Program-made: the position numbers and the translations under genes
The notes under the pieces: generated by a model
The model's database searches: none
Seen by the model: the letters and a program-made list of their open reading frames with translations, nothing else
What the model was told of the DNA's origin: nothing
NCBI GenBank assembly: GCA_018881555.1
Contig: JACAXG010000028.1
Coordinates: 1,274,006-1,338,005 of the forward strand
Direction of reading: 5' to 3'
DNA from: Amblyornis subalaris
Lineage: Eukaryota; Chordata; Aves; Passeriformes; Ptilonorhynchidae
DNA: 64,000 bases
Part shown: one piece after another, positions 1-33,780 of the stretch
Layout of the letters: every line of letters starts with the position of its first letter
Position numbering within the stretch: position 1 is the first letter of the stretch

Positions 1-13
1 ACCCTCCACCCAC

Positions 14-25232
<25,219 letters not shown>

Positions 25233-25739
25233 TGCTGCGAAGCACTGAGGCCCTGCAAACACAGAAGGGGCTTCTGGTAAGGGAGTCCCAAGGGGAATAT
25301 TTCAGCAGGAAAACACCAGTAAGAGCATCACACCGTGGCTTTTCCAAGGTACCTTTTTTCAGGCATCTCAAGCCTTTTCCAACATGGGAGAAGCCCAACA
25401 GAGGAACCACAAGCAGACTGGTGCTGCTCCTGCCTTCAGCACGTGCTGGGGCCTTTGGGATACACTTTTGGGAGCTCTGAATGCCCAGCCCAGTCACACA
25501 GGCTGATTTCTGAAGTATATCCACGTGCACACACTTTTGGAGGGACCTGGATACTTTTTCCCAGCCCACAAACAATGGCCAACCATACCGTGATGTACAG
25601 TAAAATGTGGAAGTAATGGATGTGAGGAAGGACTTACAAACCTGAGCATTGGAACATCCAAGTGCTGCCATGGCAAGAGAAAGATGGGGGCAAGGACAAG
25701 GACGGCCATTACAGCAACGGCCTCCAGAAACCATCTCCC

Positions 25740-26140
25740 CCTTGGGGACCCCCGCCCTGGGCACACGACCTTGCACAACCCCAGCACCCCCATATCCCCA
25801 TGGGCATCCCATGGCCTTCCCCACACCCTGGGCACGGCAATCCCTGTGGTGCTCACAATGCCTGTCTCAGCATCCCAGCGGACACGCCATGGCCCCCTGC
25901 CCAGCATCTCCAGGGGACACACCGCAGCCCACCGCCCCTGGGGATACACGGCCCCCAGCCCACTATCCCACGGGACACCCACAGTCCCCTGCCCACTGCC
26001 CCTGGGCACACACAGCCCCTAATCCACCCCAGGCGGTGGCACATTGTCCCCCCATGTCCCCCAGACAAGCCCGGACATGCCACATCCCACCCCCAACCCA
26101 GGACACACCACAACCGCTTAGGGACACACAGCGGGGGTCA
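25740..26140. repeat. C-rich low-complexity block in TSC2 intron 1
   Basis: Degenerate repeats of the type CCCCTGGGSAYACACRGCCC fill this block. It looks like a decayed minisatellite and grades into the clearer array to its right. Confidence 0.65.
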
Positions 26141-26745
26141 CACCCCAGAACCCCCACACACAACGGGGGTCACACCACAGCCTCCCCCCAAAACACACAA
26201 TAAGCGTCACAGCACAGCTCCCCCAAAACAGAAGGGGGTCACACCACTGCCCATCCCAAAACACACAATGGGGGTCACAGCACGGCCTCCCCCCAAAACA
26301 CAACGGGGGTCACAGCACGGCCTCCCCCCAAAACACAACGGGGGTCACAGCACGGCCTCCCCCCAAAACACAACGGGGGTCACAGCACAGCCTCCCCCAA
26401 AACACAGTGGGGGTCACACCACAGACCCCTAAAACACAATAAGGGTTACACCACAACCTCCCCCCCAAACACACAACAAGGGTCACAGCACAGCCCCCCC
26501 AAAACAGAAGGGGGTCACACCACTGCCCATCCCAAAACACACAACGGGGGTCACAGCTCGGCCTCTCCCCAAAACACAACGGGGGTCACAGCACAGCCCC
26601 CACCAAAACACACAACGGGGGTCACAGCACAGCCCCCCTTAAACACAACAGAGGTCACACCACAACCTCTCCCCCAAACACACAATGGGGGTCCCAGCAC
26701 GGCCCCCACAACACGTAACGGGGGTCGCACCACGGCCTCCCCCAG
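26140..26745. repeat. Minisatellite, about 17 x 35 bp, TSC2 intron 1
   Basis: The unit is close to ACGGGGGTCACAGCACGGCC followed by TCCCCCCAAAACACA. About 17 units vary in length and in single bases. A block at 26,225-26,285 recurs at 26,501-26,561 (276 bp offset), which shows a higher-order duplication. The strand transcribed into TSC2 RNA is G-rich, and each unit has G-run and C-run arms that could pair. Confidence 0.93.
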
Positions 26746-26935
26746 ATCGCGCGTCTCCCCTCACAGCGCCCGGGGTCTCCCCGCCGCCGCCGTGACTCGC
26801 CGCCGTGACTCACCGCCGGCCCGGCCCGGCCCGGCCCGCTCCGCTCGGGGCCCGGTGCCGGCGCCGCCCCCGCGGAAGCCCCGCCCGTTCCGGCGGCCCC
26901 GGTGCGCCCCGGGCCCGGTAGTTCCCGGCGCCGCC
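26746..26935. promoter_or_regulatory. Bidirectional CpG-rich promoter of TSC2 and NTHL1
   Basis: Dense CpG sequence lies between the TSC2 exon 1 donor (26,812-26,813) and the NTHL1 ATG (26,936). It contains a GC box CCCCGCCC (26,879-26,886), an ETS-like CGCGGAAGC just before it and GGCCC repeats; no TATA box is seen. Head-to-head sharing of one promoter is known for the mammalian pair. Exact start sites cannot be read from sequence. Confidence 0.8.
26814..26900 (-). other. TSC2: TSC2 exon 1, non-coding (5' end approximate)
   Basis: The 3' border is a good donor, CCGGCG/GTGAGT, which would splice to exon 2 at 25,252. The transcription start is a guess. No ATG is required here because translation starts in exon 2. 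Confidence 0.65.
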
Positions 26936-27008
26936 ATGAGCGCGGCCCGGCCCGGGCCCGCCGCCTCCGCCGCGCTGCGCCGGCTCCGCTCGGCCGCGGG
27001 CACCGCCG
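26936..27008 (+). CDS. NTHL1: NTHL1 exon 1
   Basis: 73 bp coding for [20 protein letters not shown] and AGTA plus one base. The first ATG downstream of the CpG promoter is used. Donor CCG/GTACGG. The coding part is shorter than in mammals. Confidence 0.88.
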
Positions 27009-30000
27009 GTACGGACCGGGGGAGCGGGGTACGGGACAGGGGAGCGGGGTACGGACAGAGGAGCAGGGTACGGACAGGGGGATGGAGGGTGCGGGACAGG
27101 GGAGCGGGGTACGGGACAGGGGCATGGAGGGTACGGGACAGGGGAGCGGGGTACGGACAGGGGGATGGAGGGTGCGGGACAGGGGATCGGGGTACGGACA
27201 GGGGGATGGAGGATGCGGGACAGGGGAGCGGGGTACGGACAGGGGGATCGGGGGTACGGGACGGGATCAGGGGGTAGGGAGAGGGGATCAGGCTACGGAC
27301 AGGGGGATCGGGGTACGGGAAAGGGGATCGGGGTACGGACAGGGGGATGGAGGGTACGGGACAGGGGAGCGGGGGTACAGAAAGGAGGATCTGGGTAGGA
27401 AAAGGGGGATCGGAGTACGGGAAAGGGGATCGGGGGTACAGACATGGAGAGCGGGGTTGGGGGATCGGGGTACGGGAGAGGGGATCGGGGGTACGGGACA
27501 GGGGAGCGGGGTACGGGACAGGGGATCGGGATATGGACAGGGGATCGGGGGGTAGGGAGAGGGGATCAGGCTACGGACAGGGGGATCGGGGTACGGGAAA
27601 GGGGAGCGGGGTAGAGACCGGGGGATCGGGGGGACGGGAGAGGGGAGCGGGGGGTAGGGAGAAGGGGATGGAGATGGAGCGTACGGGACAGGGGACCGGG
27701 GGGATGGAAGAGAGGGATTGGGGTACGGACAGGGGGATGGAGGGTACGGGACAGAGGATCGGGGGTACAGAAAGGAGGATCTGGGTAGGAAAAGGGGGAT
27801 CGGAGTACGGGAAAGGGGATCGGGGGTACAGACATGGAGAGCGGGGTTGGGGGATCGGGGTACGGGAGAGGGGATCGAGGGTACGGGACANAGGGATCGG
27901 GAGTACGGACAAGTGGATTAGGGCTTCCTGGAGATACGGCAGAGTGGGATGGGGGACACGAGGCCTAAGGAAGAGAGCGAATTGGGGATTCCCGGGCACA
28001 GGGAAGGGGGGGATCGGGACCTGTGCTGGGCACAAGAGGCTCTGGTTGGGGGATGTGCGATGTTGCTGCTGGGCTGGGACTATGGGGAGGGAACTCGTCC
28101 TGCTCAGGGTCTCCTGGGTGGTTGGTGGCACATGGGACCATCACTGGGCTCCGTGGGAGGCGAAGGCATCTTTCCTCAAGCCTGGAATCTCCCTCCCATC
28201 CCGTGCAGGGAGCCAGATCCAGGGCGCTCCTGGCATCCCAAGGCGCAGCAAGAGGAGGAAGAGCATTGCCATTGCCTACGAACCGGGGCAGGGCGATGGG
28301 CCCGAGCCCCAGAGACCTCGCTGGGAGCCACGGGACTGGCGGGAGCAGCTGGAGCGCATCCGGGAGATGAGGAAGAACAGGGATGCTCCCGTGGATGAGA
28401 TGGGAGTGCAGAAGTGCTACGACAGCAGCGCACCTCCGCAGGTAACAGCATTCCCACAGGGAACAGCGTTCCCAGAGATAACAGCATCCACAGTTAACAG
28501 CATCCTGCTGCCAGCTCCAGCACAGGAAAACACAGCTTCCCTCATCCTCATGCTGCCCCTGGATCTGTCCCACTTGGGATGTTTCCAGGACAGAAACTGG
28601 ATCAGGACTCTGGGCTGGGATTGGTCCCAGAGGATGTAACGAATGTGAGGGACAGTGCTACCTTATGGAAGCAGGCAGGGCATGAAGCCGTGTCCCTTTT
28701 TTCCTTAAAAATCTCTGTAGGAATCCAAGGAAGTATCCAGCAAGATGGCTGTGGAATGCAGAGGAATGTGGGGATCATGGGCAGGCTTGGAGGAGCAGCA
28801 GGAACCACTGGAGTGGGAATGTGGAGGTCACAGAATCACAGAATTGTTAGGGTTGGAAGGGACTTTTGGAGACCAGCTAATCCAACCCCACAGACCAACA
28901 GCGGAGCAGCAGGAGCCACTGGAGTGGGAATGTGGGGATCAAAGGGGCAGCAGGACCTGCTGGGCTCTGAGGGAGGGGCTGGAGGACACAGCTGCACAGC
29001 CTCAGCACATGGAATGCTGTCCTTGCTGCTGGCATCGTGCCGTGGGCTTGGATCCCTGGGGAGGAGGATGAGCTTTGACCCCGGATTCAGAGAGCATCAC
29101 ACGCTCACAGCCACGTGGGCTGGCAGCTGTGGGGCCAGGGGGACCATGGTGCACCACACGGAAATAGCTTCTCTTCCCTAGGGAAGCGGGGTTGTTGCTT
29201 CCAAGAAAAAGTGGATGTTGTAACCCTCAGCTCCTCACACCATTTCTTTGTATCCTGAGATTATCCTACTTCCATGCACTCACGGGTTTTTCCCGGTGCA
29301 CCTGTGGTTTTGTGAACTTTGTAAGAGCTGGAGGGAGGATTGTGTCCCACGCTATCCCAGGTCAGTTGGGGTTAAGTTACATCATCCTTCTCATTCTGGT
29401 GGGACAGAATCACATCTGGGGAGAAAGAATTGGGAAATAGGAGGCGATGACCTGGCTAAACCCTGCGTGGCAGGATCACAGGAATTTCTGGGGTTTGTCC
29501 TTCATCTCCCAGTCTGTCATCCCAGTTCTTCAGATTTGGTTCCGTAAGGAGCTCGCTGGAGTCAGACACCCAGTTCCTACTGAAGCCTAGTGGGAAAGGA
29601 CTGGGATTTTCAAAAGCTGCTCAGAGCAGAAGTTGCATGAAAAATCATTGGGCATTTGTACTTGGGCATCCTGTGGGGTCTCCTGAGAATCCCATCCTCA
29701 GGAAAAGCTTTGTCCGGCCCTTCGTGGCTCAGCACTGGCATCTTTGGAGTGAGATCCCAGCAGACAGAGCTGCCCCCTGCCCTCTCATGGATGCTCACAG
29801 CTGAGCTTGAGGATGTTTCTTTTCTCCCTTTATTGTGTGGTGGAATTAAAAGGTTATGGACTATTCCTGTTGCAGCCTTCCAGTCTCTTGCAGGCGGATA
29901 CGGCTGAAGGGTGGGAGCACTCCCTGCACTGAGGGTGGTGCAGGANATCCCAGAGTTCCCGGGGTGTCTCAGTGTCCCCCTTGTCCCCAGGTCATGCGCT

Positions 30001-32632
30001 ACCAGGTGCTGCTGTCCCTGATGCTGTCCAGCCAGACCAAGGACCAGGTGACCAGTGCTGCCATGCTGCGCCTGCGCCGGCGCGGCCTCACCGTGGACAC
30101 CGTGCTGCAGATGGATGAGGACACCCTGGGGCAGATCATTTATCCCGTGGGATTCTGGAGGGTGAGTGCGGGATTGCNGCGTGCACGCAGAGGAACCCCT
30201 TGTGCCCTTCCCGAGGGGAGCTTTCCCCTGGCGTCAGGCTAAAAGCTGGATTTTACACCAATTTCGGCACTTGGTATGCCCAGCAAGATGAGATTCTTGC
30301 CTGGGAATCTCATCCCAGGACCTGGAGTGTGCAGGAAGGTTGGAGCTCTCAGCACTTTGATTTCAAGGAGAAATCAAGGCTCTGTCTCCCCTCCGCATCT
30401 CCCATGTGTGGCCTCACCTGTAACACACACTCGGGAATGGTTGGTTTTCTGGGCTGTTGGTCCATTTTGCCTGTATTGGAGGGCAGCTTGGATTCTGTGC
30501 CTTTCCCCTTGGTTTTCCAGAACAAGGTGAAGTACATAAAGCAGACCACAGCCATCCTGAAGCAGAAATATGGGGGTGACATCCCGAGCACTGTGGAGGA
30601 GCTGGTGCAGCTGCCAGGAGTCGGGCCCAAGATGGCCCACTTGGCCATGCACATAGCCTGGGACAGCGTCTCTGGCATAGGTAGGTTGGGCTGTGTTTTT
30701 ACCATCCCTCTCCTAAGTCCTGCCTGATCCATTCCCCAGGCAGAGGGGAAGCATTGCAGCCCCAGGAGCCAGGTTACATCCATTTGGTTCAGTCATCTGC
30801 AGAGTAGTTGGTGGGGGAACAATGTGACCCTCAACCACTCATACTGTTCTAGGATTTAAGCAGCTTCTGGTTTTCCCCAAATTTGGTATCAGAAATTCCC
30901 AAGGCAAGTCACTGCCCTGGGGAGCTGCTGCCAGATGGGGCTGGACCATCACCTGCAGGTCCCAGTGGGCTGCTCAGGCTGGGGCCCCTGGGGACAGATT
31001 AATATTCCAAAAGGATTTGCAGTTTAATGGAAGAGCCCTGGGAAAGCCAGGATGAGCGAGTGCTGGAGCTGGGCGTGGGCAGGAGCTGGACCCTGGTGAC
31101 CATCAGCTGGAAGGGCCATGGCCCTTGCACTGCATCCAGCAGCCCTTGGGGTCTGTTGTTCTCCTGCTGTGGGGGAGGGAAGTCCAGAGGCAGCCAAACC
31201 AGCCAAGTGTTTCCAAATAATTGTGTGCTCGGTTTTGATTTGGGAGGCAAGGCTTAGTCTTCCTGTTTACTGCAATTTCCTGGGTTTTGCCCAATTAGCC
31301 CTAGAGACAGGTTTATCACTGCTGATCTAACAATAATACACTTTGCATTCAGAGCTTTTGAGCTCAAAGCACTTCATAAACACTCGTTTAAGCCTCCCAA
31401 GCCCTCTCTACTGGTGGGTATTATGAAATGTGTTTTCCATGTGGGCAAAGGAAGGGGCAGAGATCACAATTTGCGTAACATCAGCTCAAACATGGGCAGG
31501 ATGAGAAGGTAGAGAGGGAACAGGGGACAGGCTGCCCTGTGCCTGCTCCATGGGACAGGGGAACCTTGGGAGGGAGCCTGGGGAGAGATACCCACCCCAA
31601 ATGCTTTTGGCTCCGGGCCTGGGCAGAAAATGTTTGTTCTTGGAGTGAGCGTTCCCTGCGCTCCTGTTCCACCTGGCTGCTCCTGCTGCCTGCAGGGCAA
31701 GCCTTGGCCTGGCCCTGGTGGCTGTCACAGGCAGCTCTTGGCTGTGCTCTCTCTGTTCAGGTGTGTCTGCCCCACCTAAACTCTNGGCTCTCCCTCCCCA
31801 GCTGTGGACACCCACGTGCACAGGATCTCAAACAGGCTCAAGTGGGTGAAGAAGGAGACCAAGAACCCCGAGGAGACTCGGGTGGCACTGGAGGAGTGGC
31901 TGCCCAGGTGAGCCCTGAGCCCAGGCTGGCTGCACACAGTCCTGCTTGGAGCAGTTTCAGGCACTGCATTTTGGGTCCTGCTTCTTTCTAGGGTCACAGT
32001 AGCTGCAGGTGTTTCCCCTCTTCCAGGCTGCAGCAGCAGCAGCATCTCACCACCTTGGTGGTTCTGTGGCTGTCAGATGGATCCAGCCCCACTGGTGCAG
32101 CTGGAGCTCTTGATCCCTGATTTTTGCCTTGCCAAGTTTACCATGACCCAAGCCAGGTGCTTTTGCACAGAGCCTTGCTGAGCCCACTGGGCACAGCAGC
32201 ACCAGCCCAGGGCTGGATTCTGGCCTTCACTGATGATTATTTTCAGTATCAGGTACACAGGGACACCTCCTCATCTGGCACAGGTCTTAACACAAGCATC
32301 GCTCCCCTCCCAGCTCAGCAGGGCCAGGAAAGGTTGGGAGGGCTGTTCCTAGCAGGGATCAGGAAGGGTTGGGAGGGCTGGGACTCACCTCCAGGGGAAG
32401 CCAAGAGGAACAGGCAGTGGGGAAAGGGATCCCATTAACAGCACAGGCTGTTCCTTACCCCTTCCAAGCAGCTGCATGGGAACACTGATGTTTCTCCTCT
32501 CCCTGCAGGGATCTCTGGAGGGAGATAAACTGGCTCCTGGTGGGCTTTGGCCAGCAGACCTGCCTGCCCGTGAACCCTCGCTGCAGCCAGTGCCTCAACC
32601 AAGACATTTGCCCAGCTGCCAAGAGACTCTGA
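26936..32632 (+). CDS. NTHL1: Endonuclease III-like DNA glycosylase, complete, 6 exons
   Basis: Bifunctional DNA glycosylase/AP lyase that removes oxidised pyrimidines in nuclear and mitochondrial base excision repair. Six exons (26,936-27,008; 28,209-28,441; 29,991-30,161; 30,521-30,680; 31,802-31,907; 32,509-32,632) join in phase to 288 aa, a little shorter than the roughly 304-312 aa human protein; the difference is N-terminal. Residues 1-24 are Arg/Ala-rich and acid-free, resembling a mitochondrial presequence. RRSKRRKS near residue 35 looks like a nuclear signal. The helix-hairpin-helix LPGVGPK supplies catalytic Lys196, and VDTHVHR supplies Asp215. Cysteines 266, 273, 276 and 282 follow the C-X6-C-X2-C-X5-C iron-sulfur pattern. 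It is divergent from TSC2 and convergent with NHERF2. Confidence 0.97.
27009..28208 (+). repeat. NTHL1 intron 1, mostly G-rich minisatellite
   Basis: From 27,009 to about 27,930 the intron is a G-rich minisatellite with units of about 15-33 bp such as GGGGTACGGGACAGGGGAGC. Two blocks of about 118 bp at 27,371 and 27,761 are identical, so the array has duplicated recently. The RNA-like strand is the G-rich one. The intron is 1,200 bp long, a multiple of three. Confidence 0.93.
28209..28441 (+). CDS. NTHL1: NTHL1 exon 2
   Basis: 233 bp, residues 25-102. It contains [34 protein letters not shown] and DAPVDEMG, and ends CYDSSAPPQ. Acceptor CCGTGCAG, donor CAG/GTAACA. Confidence 0.96.
28442..29990 (+). 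other. NTHL1 intron 2
   Basis: 1.55 kb. It begins with a degenerate short repeat around AACAGCATTCCC (28,442-28,510) and holds a CR1-like fragment between two similar 35 bp segments (28,790-28,940). No extra exon is seen. Confidence 0.75.
28830..28895 (-). mobile_element. Short CR1-like fragment
   Basis: CAGAATCACAGAATTGTTAG then GGTTGGAAGGGACTTTTGGA match the reverse complement of a CR1 3' terminus. Confidence 0.75.
29991..30161 (+). CDS. NTHL1: NTHL1 exon 3
   Basis: 171 bp, residues 103-159: [20 protein letters not shown], then [20 protein letters not shown] and [12 protein letters not shown]. This is the start of the endonuclease III fold. Donor AGG/GTGAGT. Confidence 0.97.
30521..30680 (+). 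CDS. NTHL1: NTHL1 exon 4 (helix-hairpin-helix, catalytic Lys)
   Basis: 160 bp, residues 160-212. [20 protein letters not shown] leads to the [13 protein letters not shown] hairpin with catalytic Lys196. Acceptor TTTTCCAG, donor ATAG/GTAGGT. Confidence 0.97.
30681..31801 (+). other. NTHL1 intron 4
   Basis: 1.1 kb intron. Apart from a MIR/CORE-SINE-like segment at 31,365-31,490 it has no recognisable feature. Confidence 0.75.
31365..31490 (+). mobile_element. Ancient MIR/CORE-SINE-like fragment (tentative)
   Basis: AAAGCACTTCATAAACACTC, GGTGGGTATTATGAAATGTG and AGGGGCAGAGATCACAATTT follow the order of the MIR core and 3' part (AGCGCTTTAC, GTAGGTACTATTAT, GAGGCACAGAG). Divergence is high, so a family call needs a profile search. 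Confidence 0.5.
31802..31907 (+). CDS. NTHL1: NTHL1 exon 5 (catalytic Asp)
   Basis: 106 bp, residues 213-247. It starts [15 protein letters not shown], which contains catalytic Asp215, and ends [11 protein letters not shown]. Donor CCCAG/GTGAGC. Confidence 0.96.
31908..32508 (+). other. NTHL1 intron 5
   Basis: 0.6 kb. A short duplicated phrase AGGAAAGGTTGGGAGGGCTG / AGGAAGGGTTGGGAGGGCTG lies at 32,327-32,371. Nothing else is seen. Confidence 0.7.
32509..32632 (+). CDS. NTHL1: NTHL1 exon 6 (iron-sulfur cluster) with stop
   Basis: 124 coding bases, residues 248-288. It reads [20 protein letters not shown], then the four-cysteine loop ending AAKRL and TGA at 32,630-32,632. Confidence 0.97.
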
Positions 32633-32970
32633 GGGATCATCCAGCCTTTGGAGAGCCACAAAGCTGCTTGGGCTGAGCCCTGGTAAAGCTGGGCCCGGCC
32701 CAGGGCTGGCAGTGTGACTGCAGGGGACAGGAGCCTGCTGCAGCAGCTCAGGAAGGAGCAGCCACTGGCAATGGCTCAGCTCTGCAGAGGAAGAAGGGGC
32801 TTTGAGAGGCAGCAATCCTGCTGGGACAGAGCTGAAGGCTCCAGCCCCGGGGAATGGCTGAGCACGTCCCAGCTGTGCCACACTGAGTCACTGGAGAGAA
32901 AAGCTTTGTCCTCGGGGACTTGCTGCTGCTTGTAAATACTCATTTAATAAAGGTGGTATTTTTCGCACCC
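32633..32970 (+). other. NTHL1: NTHL1 3'UTR
   Basis: About 0.34 kb from the stop to roughly 20 bases past the AATAAA. The end point is inferred from the signal only. Confidence 0.7.
32946..32951 (+). terminator. NTHL1 polyadenylation signal
   Basis: Canonical AATAAA, 314 bp after the stop codon, with a T-rich stretch following. Confidence 0.85.
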
Positions 32971-33094
32971 ACGAGGTTTGCTGGCATCAGTGTGACACGG
33001 GGTGAGGGGAGGGGAGCGTGGGTGACCCCCCCAAGGCTGAGCCCATGGCAACCAGCCCTGCCAGCTCAGAGTGGGCNGCACTCACCCGCCACAA

Positions 33095-33318
33095 CAAGGT
33101 GCGCTGGCCACAGGACAAGAGGGATTTCCTCATGGAAAGGGTTGTTAAGCACTGGAAGGGGCTGCCCAGGGAGGTTTGGAGTCCCCATCCCTGGAGGTGT
33201 ACAAGGAAGGACTGGATGTGGCACTCAGTGCTCTGGGCTGGGGACAAGATGGGGATTGGCACAGGCTGGACTCGATGATCTTGGAGGTCTTTTCCAACCT
33301 CGGTGATTCTGGGATTCC
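33095..33318 (+). mobile_element. CR1 LINE 3' end between convergent genes
   Basis: CACTGGAAGGGGCTGCCCAG, then GGCTGGACTCGATGATCTTG and GAGGTCTTTTCCAACC, ending in the typical GATTCTGGGATTCC. It occupies much of the NTHL1-NHERF2 gap. Confidence 0.92.
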
Positions 33319-33715
33319 AAGGTACAGCTGAAGCCTTCCCCAGTCCAGGATCAGAGGGAATTACTGGCCTGGACAAGCGACCTCTGGGTCCTGGCAGCAG
33401 AAGAGCAGGGGGTGATGCAGAGCAGGGACAGGAGATGAGCCAGTGTCACTCTGTGTGACCCACAAGGGTTACAGGAGCCAGGCTGTGTCCCCAGGAGCTG
33501 ACAGAAGGGACACCACCACCCCTGNGTTTTGTTCTTCAAAGAAAGGGCAGTGCTGACTTCATTGTGGAGCTTCAAAGGCATAATCCCAGCTCCTCTTTAA
33601 ACAGGCGAGGGAGGAAGCCAAGTTTACAATGTGCTAAAGGGCTGCAATTCCGCTCTGAAGTTCCCCGAGCAGCTGAGGAAGGAGCAGATAAGTGCAGGGT
33701 ACATGGCAAACCAAG

Positions 33716-33721
33716 TTTATT
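33716..33721 (-). terminator. NHERF2 distal polyadenylation signal candidate
   Basis: TTTATT on the plus strand, AATAAA in the NHERF2 transcript. Confidence 0.55.
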
Positions 33722-33774
33722 ACTGACATTACAGTGTACGTGGTGGGTTTGCAATGCTGCTGGCAGCCTCAGAC

Positions 33775-33780
33775 TTTATT
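33775..33780 (-). terminator. NHERF2 polyadenylation signal candidate
   Basis: A second AATAAA in the transcript, 54 bases before the distal one. Confidence 0.6.

Noticed and set aside
25662..26432. 256-codon plus-strand open frame rich in Pro, His, Thr and Gly
   Set aside because: It is simply the TSC2 intron 1 minisatellite read in one frame.
26140..26745. Regular direct repeats resembling a CRISPR array
   Set aside because: The whole unit repeats, with no unique spacers; the setting is a vertebrate intron.
28840..28890. Possible short exon or structured RNA in NTHL1 intron 2
   Set aside because: The sequence is a CR1 terminal fragment.
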